Below, one piece after another: positions 1-7,874 of a stretch of DNA of 31,030 nucleotides. Each line of letters starts with the position of its first letter. Positions within the stretch are counted from its first letter, which is position 1. A model generated the notes under the pieces. The model worked only from the letters and a program-made list of their open reading frames with translations, searched no databases and was not told the origin of the DNA. The stretch comes from Hyphomicrobiales bacterium. GTDB taxonomy: Bacteria > Pseudomonadota > Alphaproteobacteria > Rhizobiales > Afifellaceae. Location of the stretch: assembly GCA_013812985.1 (NCBI GenBank), contig JACCSN010000774.1, forward strand, positions 1 to 31,030, written 5' to 3'. Position numbers and translations under genes: made by a program.

Positions 1-112
1 GTGGGCGACGAAGATGCCGCAGGCTGCGCTCATGCAGGAAGACGGCGATCCATCCCCCCGCCGCTATCACAATGGGGAGGACGACGAAGGCGAACAGCTG
101 GATATCGTTCAC
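1..112 (-). CDS. Small membrane protein, partial (3' end outside window)
   Basis: The minus strand opens with a GTG at 112-110 that overlaps the TGA stop of the upstream gene as GTGA, a sign of translational coupling. The 37 visible codons encode a short hydrophobic N-terminus (roughly residues 5-25, rich in F, V, I, L, A and G) and then a basic stretch with HERSLRHLRRP, as expected for a single-pass inner-membrane protein. The frame is open to the window edge, so the C-terminus is missing. I do not recognise the family. The overlap with another small membrane protein suggests the two products act together. Function unknown. Confidence 0.6.
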   Translation of the reverse strand, partial: MNDIQLFAFVVLPIVIAAGGWIAVFLHERSLRHLRRP

Positions 113-312
113 AGCCGCAGCTTTCCAAGAATGCGCCTTGCCGCCATATGTAAGGCAATGGAAGCGCCAAGCCAAATCGCGGCTCCTATCGCGAGAGTCT
201 CCAAGTCGATTTCGCTGCCCGGCTGCGAGCCGTAGAAGGACGCGGCTACCGGTGCGAATACGCCCAGCACGAGCGAGGCGGTCGACGCCCGGTCCAGCGC
301 ATTCGCCAACAA
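109..312 (-). CDS. Small membrane protein, TTG start or truncated 5' end
   Basis: This 67-codon gene encodes a small inner-membrane protein with two hydrophobic segments, about residues 13-27 and 41-60, and a basic C-terminus (AARRILGKLRL). It resembles a small hypothetical membrane protein common in alphaproteobacteria that begins with an NERTKLxAN-type motif. That motif is encoded here, but partly upstream of the TTG at 312. Reading upstream in frame gives ATG (342-340), CCC, TAA (336-334), ATC, GCG, then NERTKLLAN. An in-frame stop therefore separates a plausible ATG from the conserved region. Translation probably begins at the TTG, or the gene has a nonsense mutation at codon 3. Its stop overlaps the GTG of the next gene. 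Molecular role unknown. Confidence 0.6.
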   Translation of the reverse strand: MLANALDRASTASLVLGVFAPVAASFYGSQPGSEIDLETLAIGAAIWLGASIALHMAARRILGKLRL

Positions 313-692
313 CTTCGTCCGCTCGTTCGCGATTTAGGGCATCAGTGAGCTTAAGACATCGGCCGCGAGAAGAACGGTGAGCCGCCGCTCGGGCGCGGCG
401 AGAAATGGGGCGGATCGCGGTCGTCGGACACAGCCAGAGGCTGTTACGTCATCGCCTACCTACGCACAACAGAGCCCACGCCTTGGAGCGTGTTCCGAAA
501 CAAGTAAGCTCGCGCCCCCGGCTCGCGTTCAAGGCGCCACCCGATGCCGCCGCGCGAACGCGAACGCGTGTGGTCGTGCCATGCGGGCATCACGGCATGA
601 TGACTTGCCAGCAGCGTGCGAATTGCTGAGCTTCAAGTCACTTCTTGAAACTTGCACGCGGGCGCTTCCATCGCGGCCGCACGGAGGTCGTC
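313..692. other. Intergenic stretch with no convincing gene
   Basis: These 380 bases lie between the divergent small-membrane-protein gene and the DUF1223 gene. The open frames crossing it have arginine- and alanine-rich composition typical of GC-rich shadow frames, and none has a supporting ribosome-binding site. The one structured element I see is a perfect 6-bp dyad at 632-649 (TTCAAG, six-base spacer, CTTGAA), about 45 bases before the ATG at 693. It could be an operator or chance. No promoter hexamers stood out. Confidence 0.6.
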
Positions 693-1382
693 ATGACGCA
701 TCGGCGCTGGCTCCTGATCGCCGCGTTCCTTGGCGCAATCGGTTCGGCGGAGGCGGCGGACAGGCCGGTCGTGGTCGAGCTTTTCACGTCGCAAGGCTGC
801 TCGTCCTGCCCGCCGGCGGAGGCTTTCCTCCTCGATTTGGTTCGGGACCGCCCGGACGTCCTGGCGCTGGCGTTCCACGTCGATTACTGGGACCGGCTGG
901 GCTGGAAGGACCCTTTCTCCAGCGCCTCGGCCACGTCGCGTCAGCGCGCCTATTCAAAGGCCCTCGGCGTCCGCGGCGTCTACACGCCGCAGATGGTGGT
1001 GGACGGCCGGAAGGAAGCCATCGGCTCCAATCGCGGCCAGGTGCTCGCGGCCATCAACGCGGCCCGCGGCTCTCGGGATTCCGTGCCGGTGGAACTTAGC
1101 CGGGATGGCGGCCAGATCGCGATCGAGCTCGGCGCGGGGTCCGGAACGGCGACGGCATGGCTCGTCGGCTTCGATCCCGAGCGGACCACCGAGATCCCGC
1201 GCGGCGAAAATGCCGGCCGGACCATCCGCCAGGCCAACGTCGTCCGCTCCGTCGCTTCGGTCGCCGATTGGCGCGGCGGCGAGATGAAGCTGACCAGACC
1301 GGCGCCGGCGGGGAAGAAGACCGCCCTTATCCTGCAAGCTCCGGACGGCCGGATCGTCGGGGCGGCGTTGCTCGGGACTTAA
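693..1382 (+). CDS. DUF1223 family thioredoxin-like exported protein
   Basis: This 229-residue protein matches the DUF1223 family of secreted thioredoxin-fold proteins. An N-terminal signal peptide (basic MTHRRW, hydrophobic core to about residue 18, A-E-A-A-D near the cleavage site) is followed by the diagnostic VELFTSQGCSSCPPAE. Cys36 and Cys39 form a CxxC pair like the active site of thioredoxins. The segments HVDYWDRLGWKDPF and GVYTPQMVVDGR are also typical. It probably acts in the periplasm on thiols or a redox partner, but no biochemical role is established that I know of. I chose the ATG at 693 because a GGAGG lies just upstream (about 682-687); the frame is open further upstream, but that sequence does not look like a signal peptide. 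Length is normal for the family. Confidence 0.88.
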   Translation: MTHRRWLLIAAFLGAIGSAEAADRPVVVELFTSQGCSSCPPAEAFLLDLVRDRPDVLALAFHVDYWDRLGWKDPFSSASATSRQRAYSKALGVRGVYTPQMVVDGRKEAIGSNRGQVLAAINAARGSRDSVPVELSRDGGQIAIELGAGSGTATAWLVGFDPERTTEIPRGENAGRTIRQANVVRSVASVADWRGGEMKLTRPAPAGKKTALILQAPDGRIVGAALLGT

Positions 1383-1435
1383 CCGCAAGCTCAGCCCGTC
1401 CGAGATCGCCTTGCCTTTCGAACGAGGCCGCTTTA

Positions 1436-1464
1436 TTGTCGCTGGTATCTGTTAGGCTTATGCT
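1436..1464 (+). promoter_or_regulatory. Candidate sigma-70-type promoter for the FecR gene
   Basis: TTGTCG (1436-1441) and TATGCT (1459-1464) are separated by exactly 17 bases. Transcription would start near 1471, just ahead of the GGAGG at 1480-1484 and the GTG at 1492. The hexamers are partial matches, so this is a reasonable candidate rather than a proven site. Confidence 0.4.
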
Positions 1465-1491
1465 TGCCGCAGCTGACCTGGAGGCAATCTA

Positions 1492-2133
1492 GTGGGCGCC
1501 GGTTCCTGCATCCCTGTTGCCGCGCTTCGGCTCGACCGCCGGGCATTGTCCGTCGGCATCCTGGCCTCGTGCGCGTCAACCGCCCTGCCGAGCCTCGCCT
1601 CCGCGGCCGATCCGGCCGGGCGGGTGGAGATGGCCAAGGGCCGTGCGACGGCGCTCCTCGACGGCCCGGCGCGGGATCTGCGGGAGGACGCCGACCTGTT
1701 CCTGCAGGAGCTTGTGCAGACCTTTGCCGGGGCGCGGCTCGCCCTGGCGCTCGGGGCCGATACGCGCGTCAACCTGGGCGAACGGACGCGATTCCGGATC
1801 GAGCAGAGCGTCGTCGATCGCGGCGGCGTGCTGCTCCTGGAGCGCGGCGCGCTGCTCTTCGACCGGCCGGATTCCGCAGAGCACGGCGAGGCGATCGTGC
1901 GCACGCCGTTCGCCATCATCGCCGCGCGGGGCACGCGCTTTTTCGTCGGCCCGAGCAACGGAGTCGTCGGCGTTTTTCTGGAGCGCGGCGCCGCCACGGT
2001 CCGCAACAACGGCGGCCGGGTCGTCCTGCAAGCGGGGGAAGGCGCCGACCTCGTCTCGCCCGACGTGCCGCCCACGCCGCCGCATCCCTGGGGCGCGGCG
2101 CGCATCGCCGCGGCATTGGCCAGCGTTACCTAG
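1492..2133 (+). CDS. Exported FecR domain protein
   Basis: This 213-residue protein has a twin-basic N-terminus, a hydrophobic stretch (about residues 20-40) and an A-S-A-A-D cleavage-like site, so it is probably periplasmic. The body is a FecR-type beta-rich domain: it starts with a short segment that sets up a threshold (GRVEMAKGRATALLDGP, then LALGADTRVNLGERTRFRIEQ), and ends with TPFAIIAARGTRFFVGP and VGVFLERGAATVRNNGG. Such FecR proteins are often encoded beside CHASE2-domain cyclases, and a CHASE2 cyclase lies here convergently with an 8-base overlap. A sensing role together with that cyclase is plausible but inferred. The GTG start is supported by GGAGG at 1480-1484 with a 7-base spacer. 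It lacks the TonB-linked context of true FecR sigma regulators. Confidence 0.85.
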   Translation: MGAGSCIPVAALRLDRRALSVGILASCASTALPSLASAADPAGRVEMAKGRATALLDGPARDLREDADLFLQELVQTFAGARLALALGADTRVNLGERTRFRIEQSVVDRGGVLLLERGALLFDRPDSAEHGEAIVRTPFAIIAARGTRFFVGPSNGVVGVFLERGAATVRNNGGRVVLQAGEGADLVSPDVPPTPPHPWGAARIAAALASVT

Positions 2134-4222
2134 CCGGCCCCGGCTCCTTTGGCTCGGCGATGCGGTCCATCCAGGCTTTGACGATCGCGTCGTCCGGCAG
2201 GCGGGCGGCCAGCGCCGCGAAAAGCTCCCGCGCCCGCTCAGGGGCCGTCTCCTGGGCCGCCACCGCGTCTGTATAAGCCGCCCGCACCTCCTCCGGCACA
2301 GCGGCGCCCCACGGCTCGGCCACCTCGCATCTCCCGTCCATGCCGCGGACGACGATCTTGCCGAGCGGGCGCAAGGGAATGCGGCCCTTCAGCATCCCGG
2401 CGGCCACCGGCCCGATGCAGATCGTGGAGCCGAGCATCTTGTTGGCTTCCTGGAATCGCGCGGCCTTGTTCACGACCACGCCGTAGGCCGTATAATCCAG
2501 CCGCCGGCGTCCGCCGACATCGCCGACGATGGCGACCCCGGCCTCAATGCCTGAGCGCGTCCGGCCGAAGCCGATCGCCGCGGCATCCGGCCGGCCGCGA
2601 AAGTCCTCGGTCCAGGCGCCGATCGCCAAGGCGCAGCGGACCGCCGCCTCAGTGTGATCGCGAAGCGGCGCGGGAATGTTGAAGAAGGCGAGCACGGCAT
2701 CGCCGACGATCTTGTCGACCATGCCGCCGTGGTTGACGATCAGCTCGGTCACCCCGTCGAAATAGCCGTCCAGCACTCCGACGAGCGTGCGCGGGTCGCA
2801 GTTCTCCGTCATCCGGGAGAAGCCTTCCACGTCGGTGATCAGCGCCGTCACCTCGCGGAGCTCGCCGTCGAGCCTGAGCTCGCGCGGGTCGCGCACCAGC
2901 CGGGCGACGACTTCCGGCGGCACGTAGCGCTCGAATTTCTGCAGGATCGCCGCCTTGAGCGCCCGGGTCCGGGTGAAGGCTGCGAAGGCCGTGACATTGC
3001 CGGCGACGATGATCGCGGCCGCCGGCCCCGTCGGATCGAGGAGGATGTCATGGGCGAGGAAGGCGCGCGCCGCCGCGAGCAGCCAGCTGCCGACCAGCCC
3101 AAAGGCCGCGAGTGCGGCCCAGCCCGGCGGCAGCAGGACCGCGACCACGACCGCGGTCAGGCCGAGGATCGCCATGGCGAGGGCTTCGGCGCGCATAGCG
3201 GCTTCCGTCCGGATCGGGATATCGCCCGACAGGATCTGCTCGATCGCTTCCGCCTGGATCTGCACTGTCGGGACGAGGCCCGCGCCGACGACCGGCAGGA
3301 AGGCCCCGGATTCCGGCGCGCTCGATCCGATGAGCACGATCTTGCCCGTGAACTCCGGCGCGCCGGTCGAGGTTTCCATCAAGGTTGTCCAGGCGGGGAT
3401 CGTGCGGGCGCCCCAGGAATCCGGCGCCGAGACATGCAGCCGCATCTCGGCATTCCGGTCGACAGGCGTCTCGATCGGACCTACGGCGAGATTCCGCGAA
3501 TCCGCCTTGAGGATCAGCAGCGACGCCGCTTCCGCAACCCTTGCCGCTTCCACGGCGAAGCCCGGAAAGACCTCTCCCGCCGCGACGGCGAATAAGGGGG
3601 CGGTCGCCACCCGGCCGAGCGGGCCGTCCTGGAACGACAGGACGCCGAACCCGGCAGCCCCGGCAGCCAGCGGTTCGTAAGGCGCGAGCAGGCCGGCGGA
3701 GCTGCGCGGCGCCATGTCGGCGGTCGTTCCCTCCACGGCGAAGGGCGGCGGGATCGGCGCGGCGTCTTCCCCGCGATCATCGAGCACGATCCCAAGCACG
3801 ACGTTGCCGGCCGCGGCGATCGCGCTTGCCAGGGCGCGGTCGTCACTCTCGAACCCGGCCGAGAGCTCGCCGGCGCGGCCGCTCATCCGCCCGAGCTCCC
3901 TGGCAAGGGCCTCCGGGCCTTTCCGATCCTCGCCGGAAAGAAGGATGTCGATCGCGATCGCCTTCGGCTCGTCCTCGGCGACCCGCTGGACGAGGCGGGC
4001 GATGTCGGCGCGGCGCCATGGCCAGGGGGCGACCCTGGCGAGGCTCTCCCGGTCGATGTCGATCACCGCGACGGGCCGGGACGTTGGCCGCCGCGGAAAC
4101 ATCTCGCCAACGATCTCGAACGCCGCTTCCCGTCCGCGGTCGATGAGCCCGCCGGGATCGGAAACCCACAGAGCCGTCATCAGGATGACGGCGCCAATGC
4201 CCCAGGGCCATTCGCGGTCCAA
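2126..4222 (-). CDS. CHASE2 domain adenylate/guanylate cyclase
   Basis: This 698-residue membrane cyclase makes cyclic AMP (or cGMP) from the nucleoside triphosphate. One transmembrane helix near residues 8-20 leads into an extracytoplasmic CHASE2 sensor domain (about 30-330, with VIDIDRESLARVAPWPWRR and GKIVLIGSSAPESG). Three closely spaced helices follow at about 343-420, then a cytoplasmic class III catalytic domain (about 450-650). The catalytic set is complete: metal aspartates D464 (ITDVEGFS) and D508 (KIVGDAVLAFF), base-recognition K504, D576 and T578 (LDYTAYG), and transition-state N585 and R589 (VNKAARF). K and D favour ATP as substrate. The gene converges on the FecR gene with overlapping 3' ends. 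It contrasts with the degenerate cyclase at 16014-17240. The ligand of the CHASE2 domain is unknown. Confidence 0.93.
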   Translation of the reverse strand: MDREWPWGIGAVILMTALWVSDPGGLIDRGREAAFEIVGEMFPRRPTSRPVAVIDIDRESLARVAPWPWRRADIARLVQRVAEDEPKAIAIDILLSGEDRKGPEALARELGRMSGRAGELSAGFESDDRALASAIAAAGNVVLGIVLDDRGEDAAPIPPPFAVEGTTADMAPRSSAGLLAPYEPLAAGAAGFGVLSFQDGPLGRVATAPLFAVAAGEVFPGFAVEAARVAEAASLLILKADSRNLAVGPIETPVDRNAEMRLHVSAPDSWGARTIPAWTTLMETSTGAPEFTGKIVLIGSSAPESGAFLPVVGAGLVPTVQIQAEAIEQILSGDIPIRTEAAMRAEALAMAILGLTAVVVAVLLPPGWAALAAFGLVGSWLLAAARAFLAHDILLDPTGPAAAIIVAGNVTAFAAFTRTRALKAAILQKFERYVPPEVVARLVRDPRELRLDGELREVTALITDVEGFSRMTENCDPRTLVGVLDGYFDGVTELIVNHGGMVDKIVGDAVLAFFNIPAPLRDHTEAAVRCALAIGAWTEDFRGRPDAAAIGFGRTRSGIEAGVAIVGDVGGRRRLDYTAYGVVVNKAARFQEANKMLGSTICIGPVAAGMLKGRIPLRPLGKIVVRGMDGRCEVAEPWGAAVPEEVRAAYTDAVAAQETAPERARELFAALAARLPDDAIVKAWMDRIAEPKEPGPAR

Positions 4223-4407
4223 GCCTGCGCCCCTTCTATCTCAGTCCGGGCCTGCCCATCTCCGCGCCTGAGCAGGCGAGTGGCGGCCCCTGGCGATGAG
4301 GCGCCGCAGTGCTTGCGCTCGCGGACGAAACATGCCGATCCTCGGCCGGCCAACGCCCGCCGGCGGCCGGGTGGGCGATGGACGATGAGCTTACGGAGGA
4401 GTCGCGC

Positions 4408-5616
4408 ATGTCCAGCAACCGGATGCTCATCTACAGCCACGATTCCTTCGGGCTCGGCCATCTGCGCCGCTGCCGTGCGATCGCGCAATCCCTTGCCGCC
4501 AGTCGGGAGGAGCTGTCGATCCTCATCGTCGCCGGCTCGCCGATGGTCGGCTCGTTCAGCTTCCTGCCGAATGTCGATTTCATCCGCGTGCCGGGCGTCG
4601 TGAAGCTCGGCAACGAGAACTACCAGCCGCACAGCCCCGGCATGACGCTTGACGGCCTGATGGCGATCCGCTCGGCGATCATCGCGGAGACCGCCAAAAT
4701 CTTCGATCCGGACATCTTCCTGGTCGACAAGGAGCCGCTTGGGCTGCGCGGTGAGGTGGAGGCCACTCTCGCGCTCTTGAAGGCGCGAGGCAGGCGCCTC
4801 GTCCTCGGCCTCAGGGATGTGATGGACGAGCCGGCAAGGCTGGCGGAGGAATGGGAGCGGAAGCGCGCCTTGCCGGCTCTGGAGAACCTCTACGATCACA
4901 TCTGGGTCTACGGGCTGCCGCAGATTTGCGATCCCCTGGACGGCATCCAGGTGTCCGACGCGGTCCGGGCTAAGATGGAATTCACCGGCTATATCCGCCG
5001 CGAGCGGACTCCGTCAGGCTTCCTCTGCAATCCGCAGGATCTGGAGGAAGGCTATCTCCTCGTCACCACCGGGGGCGGCGGCGACGGGGCGGCGCTGGTC
5101 GATTGGGTGCTGAGGGCCTACGAGTACGACCCCACGCTCGACATTCCCGCCAAGATCGTGCTCGGCCCGTTCATGGATACGGGCGAGCAGGCCGGCTTCA
5201 TGGAGCGGGTCTCCCGCCTTGGCCAGGTGGAAGCGATCACGTTCGACGCCAATATCGAGCTGCTCATTCAGAGGGCCAGCGCGATCGTCGCGATGGGCGG
5301 CTACAACACCTTTTGCGAGATCCTTTCCTTCGACAAGCGCGCCTTGATCATCCCGCGTACGACGCCGCGCACGGAGCAGCTCATCCGCGCCCAGCGCGCC
5401 GCCGAGCTCGGGCTGGTCTCCATTCTCCCCCAGGACGCGATCACCCATCCGCGCCAGATGGTGGAAGCGATGCGGGCGCTGCCGAACCGGCGCCGGCCGT
5501 CCAAGGCGCTCATTCCCGGCTTGCTGGAGGGATTGGAAGCCATCGACCGCCTGGTGGATGGGTATCTCGAAACGGCCGCCGAGGCTGCGTCAAGGCTCCC
5601 GATCGCGGCCGAATAG
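4408..5616 (+). CDS. GT28/MurG-like glycosyltransferase (first of two paralogues)
   Basis: A 402-residue cytosolic transferase of the GT-B, MurG-like type. The N-terminal glycine-rich loop reads SHDSFGLGHLRRC (residues 10-22), and the C-terminal nucleotide-sugar-binding region carries MGGYNTFCEIL (296-306) followed by RALIIPRTTPRTEQLIRA. It probably transfers a sugar from a nucleotide donor; acceptor unknown. The ATG at 4408 was chosen because GGAGG lies 8 bases upstream; ATGs at 4309 and 4378 are in frame but lack that support. It opens a co-directional run with a methyltransferase, GT4, phosphatase and a second transferase of the same architecture (7871-9076), suggesting an oligosaccharide or glycolipid pathway. 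The substrate cannot be told from sequence. Confidence 0.82.
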   Translation: MSSNRMLIYSHDSFGLGHLRRCRAIAQSLAASREELSILIVAGSPMVGSFSFLPNVDFIRVPGVVKLGNENYQPHSPGMTLDGLMAIRSAIIAETAKIFDPDIFLVDKEPLGLRGEVEATLALLKARGRRLVLGLRDVMDEPARLAEEWERKRALPALENLYDHIWVYGLPQICDPLDGIQVSDAVRAKMEFTGYIRRERTPSGFLCNPQDLEEGYLLVTTGGGGDGAALVDWVLRAYEYDPTLDIPAKIVLGPFMDTGEQAGFMERVSRLGQVEAITFDANIELLIQRASAIVAMGGYNTFCEILSFDKRALIIPRTTPRTEQLIRAQRAAELGLVSILPQDAITHPRQMVEAMRALPNRRRPSKALIPGLLEGLEAIDRLVDGYLETAAEAASRLPIAAE

Positions 5617-5649
5617 CCGAACCGACCTCATGCAGCCCAGGATCCTCCG

Positions 5650-6135
5650 GTGAGCCGCCTCGATTTCATGATCGCCCGCTTGACGGCGCAGCGCTCACTT
5701 CTCGCCGAGGCCGCGCGCCAGATCGCCGACCAGTCCGGTTGTGTCTTCGAGCTCGGGCTGGGCAGCGGGCGGACCTTCGACCATCTGCGCGAGCTTTTGC
5801 CCGAGCGCGAGATTTTCGCCTTCGACCGGGCGATCTCGGCGCATCCGAAATCCATACCGGACGGCGACCACCTGATCCTCGGCGAGATTCGGGAAACGCT
5901 CCACTTCTGCGGGCCGCGCATTCCCGGCAAGCCGGCCTTCATCCACATAGACCTCGGTTCCGGCGATCCGACGCAGGACCTGATCACGCGCTCTTGGCTG
6001 TCGCCTTTGGTGGCCGAGTGGTCGGCCCCAGGCACGATCGTCCTGGCCGATCGGCCGCTCGACGGGGCCTATGAGCAGGTGCCGCGCCCGCCCGGCACAC
6101 CGGAATCCGGCCATCGGCTGCTCCGCGCCATCTGA
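5650..6135 (+). CDS. Class I SAM-dependent methyltransferase-like protein
   Basis: A 161-residue protein with a Rossmann-type motif I, VFELGLGSGRTFDHL (residues 32-46), followed by IFAFDRAI at the motif II position and IHIDLGSGD further on. This is the pattern of a small class I SAM-dependent methyltransferase, though it is shorter than most active members and I cannot identify its substrate-binding part. It starts with GTG at 5650, 33 bases after the preceding transferase, and is followed after 24 bases by the GT4 gene, so it is probably co-transcribed and may modify the same sugar product. The alternative is a methyltransferase-fold protein without activity. Confidence 0.75.
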   Translation: MSRLDFMIARLTAQRSLLAEAARQIADQSGCVFELGLGSGRTFDHLRELLPEREIFAFDRAISAHPKSIPDGDHLILGEIRETLHFCGPRIPGKPAFIHIDLGSGDPTQDLITRSWLSPLVAEWSAPGTIVLADRPLDGAYEQVPRPPGTPESGHRLLRAI

Positions 6136-6159
6136 CCGGAAAGCCGCGGCCCACGACTG

Positions 6160-7296
6160 ATGAGGATCGCTTTCCATGCGCCGCTAAAGCCGCCCGACCA
6201 TCCGGTCGCCTCCGGCGATCGCGCCATGGCTCGCGCCTTAATTTCCGCGCTCCAGCGGTCCGGCCACGACGTTGTCGTCGTATCGCGGTTGAGGAGCTAC
6301 GATTCCGGCGACCCGGACCGGCAAGCGCGCATGGGCGCCTTGGGCGCGCGGCTGGCCGAACGACTCCTGCGCCGCTTCCGTCGGGGGGGCTGGATGCCGG
6401 ACCTCTGGTTCACCTATCACCTCTACCACAAAGCCCCCGACTGGCTCGGCCCGCAAGTTACCGCTCGCCTTGGCATCCCTTACCTGCTTGTCGAGGCGTC
6501 CTTTGCGCCTAAACAGGCCAATGGCCCATGGGCGATCGGGCATCGCGCGGTCGAGGCCGCGCTCCGCCACGCCGACCGCGTATTCCAGCCCAATCCGGCC
6601 GATAATGAATGCGTGCTGCCGCTCCTGCGATCGACGGACCGGTTGGTCCCGCTGAAGCCATTCCTGGAGACCGCGCCCTTTCGTGCGACGGAAAGAGATG
6701 AGAGCAGAAGGGACATGGCGGCCGCCTTTGGCATCGACCCCTGCGCGCCCTGGCTGCTCACGGTCGCGATGATGCGGCACGACCAGAAGCTCCTATCCTA
6801 CCGGACGCTGGCAAGCGCCCTCGCCTCGCTGACGGACCTTGCCTGGATCCTGATCGTGGCGGGCGTCGGTTCGGCCGAGGCAGAAGTGCGATCCGCCTTC
6901 GCGCCTCTCGGGCGTCGTGTCCACTGGGTCGGAATGCTCGACCGTGAGCGGCTGATCCGGCTCTACCGGAGCGCCGACCTCTTCGTCTGGCCCGCTATCA
7001 AAGAGGCCTGGGGCATGGCTCTGCTGGAGGCGCAAGCGGCGGGGCTGCCGGTGGTGGCGGGCCGCAGCGGCGGGGTCGCGGCCGTGGTGGCCGACAGCGA
7101 GAGCGGCCTGCTTGCTCCGGAGGGCGATGCCGTAGCTTTCGCAAATGCGGTGCGGGAGCTGCTCCTCGATCCGGAGCGCCGGGCAAACATGGGCCGGGCC
7201 GCGGCGGCGCGGATCGCCCGCGAGCACGACATCGGAGTCGCCGCCGCTTTCTTCGATCGCCAGCTTCGCGCGCTGACCCGCGATCCCGTCGGATGA
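6160..7296 (+). CDS. GT4 family glycosyltransferase
   Basis: This 378-residue retaining GT-B enzyme has an N-terminal acceptor domain starting MRIAFHAPLKPPDHPVASGD and a C-terminal domain with the GT4 E-x7-E signature, E282 and E290 in KEAWGMALLEAQAAGLPVV. The segment FVWPAIKEAWG and the following GRSGGVAAVV loop bind the nucleotide-sugar phosphates in the family. The glycine-serine-glycine-aspartate near residues 18-21 is also typical. It probably adds a sugar in the same pathway as its neighbours. Its stop overlaps the ATG of the phosphatase gene by four bases (ATGA), so the two are translationally coupled. Donor and acceptor are unknown. Confidence 0.9.
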   Translation: MRIAFHAPLKPPDHPVASGDRAMARALISALQRSGHDVVVVSRLRSYDSGDPDRQARMGALGARLAERLLRRFRRGGWMPDLWFTYHLYHKAPDWLGPQVTARLGIPYLLVEASFAPKQANGPWAIGHRAVEAALRHADRVFQPNPADNECVLPLLRSTDRLVPLKPFLETAPFRATERDESRRDMAAAFGIDPCAPWLLTVAMMRHDQKLLSYRTLASALASLTDLAWILIVAGVGSAEAEVRSAFAPLGRRVHWVGMLDRERLIRLYRSADLFVWPAIKEAWGMALLEAQAAGLPVVAGRSGGVAAVVADSESGLLAPEGDAVAFANAVRELLLDPERRANMGRAAAARIAREHDIGVAAAFFDRQLRALTRDPVG

Positions 7297-7874
7297 CCGC
7301 GCTCCTGGTGATCCGCCACGCCCCGACCGACTGGAACGAATCCGGCTTGATCCAGGGCCGGACGGACCGCCCGTTGAGCGAAGCCGGGCGCGAAGAACTG
7401 CGGCGCATGCGTCTGCCGGCAGGCTGGGAGGACGCGCTCTGCCTCGCAAGCCCGCTCCGCCGCGCCATGGAAACGGCCGAGTTGCTCGGCCTCGCTCCGG
7501 TCGCCGAGCCGCGCCTCGTCGAGATGGATTGGGGCGCCTGGGAAGGCCGGAGCCTCGCCGAGCTGCGCGCCGCGCCCGGGCCAGAGATGGCGCGGAACGA
7601 GGCTCGCGGGCTCGATTTTCGCCCGCCCGGCGGCGAAAGCCCCCGCGAAGTGCAGGAGCGGCTGAGGCCGCTTCTCGAGCGCCTGTCTGTCCCGACGATC
7701 GCGGTCACGCATAAGGGCGTGCTCCGCGCGCTTTACGCGATGGCGGCCGGCTGGCTGATGACGGAGAAACCACCCCAGAAGCTTCTTAACGGGCACGCGC
7801 ATCTCTTCGCCGTCAAGCCGGACGGAACGCCGGAGGTGGACCGGCTGAACATCCTGCTGAAGGCGCCGCCGTGA
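7293..7874 (+). CDS. Histidine phosphatase family protein (phosphoglycerate mutase-like)
   Basis: A 193-residue member of the histidine phosphatase superfamily. The catalytic RHxxT motif is R8-H9-A-P-T (VIRHAPTDWNESG), the conserved LASPLRRAMETAE supplies an arginine, EMDWGAWEGRSLAEL carries the acidic residues, and the second catalytic His is H140 in AVTHKGVLRAL. In this family His9 forms a phosphohistidine intermediate during hydrolysis of a small phosphate ester; CobC-type phosphatases and phosphoglycerate mutases are the nearest examples. No cobalamin genes are nearby, so a sugar phosphate or glycolipid phosphate is likelier. It overlaps genes on both sides (ATGA and GTGA), which ties it firmly to the transferases. 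Confidence 0.88.
   Translation: MTALLVIRHAPTDWNESGLIQGRTDRPLSEAGREELRRMRLPAGWEDALCLASPLRRAMETAELLGLAPVAEPRLVEMDWGAWEGRSLAELRAAPGPEMARNEARGLDFRPPGGESPREVQERLRPLLERLSVPTIAVTHKGVLRALYAMAAGWLMTEKPPQKLLNGHAHLFAVKPDGTPEVDRLNILLKAPP

Noticed and set aside
377..1099. Long plus-strand open frame overlapping the DUF1223 gene
   Set aside because: Arginine/glycine/proline-rich translation, no ribosome-binding site, and it overlaps a clearly recognisable gene in another frame.
2654..3680. Plus-strand open frames antisense to the CHASE2 cyclase
   Set aside because: Charge-rich shadow translations opposite a complete cyclase with all its motifs.
5103..6074. Open frame spanning the end of the first GT28-like gene and the methyltransferase
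   Set aside because: It runs through two supported genes in another frame and has shadow-type composition.
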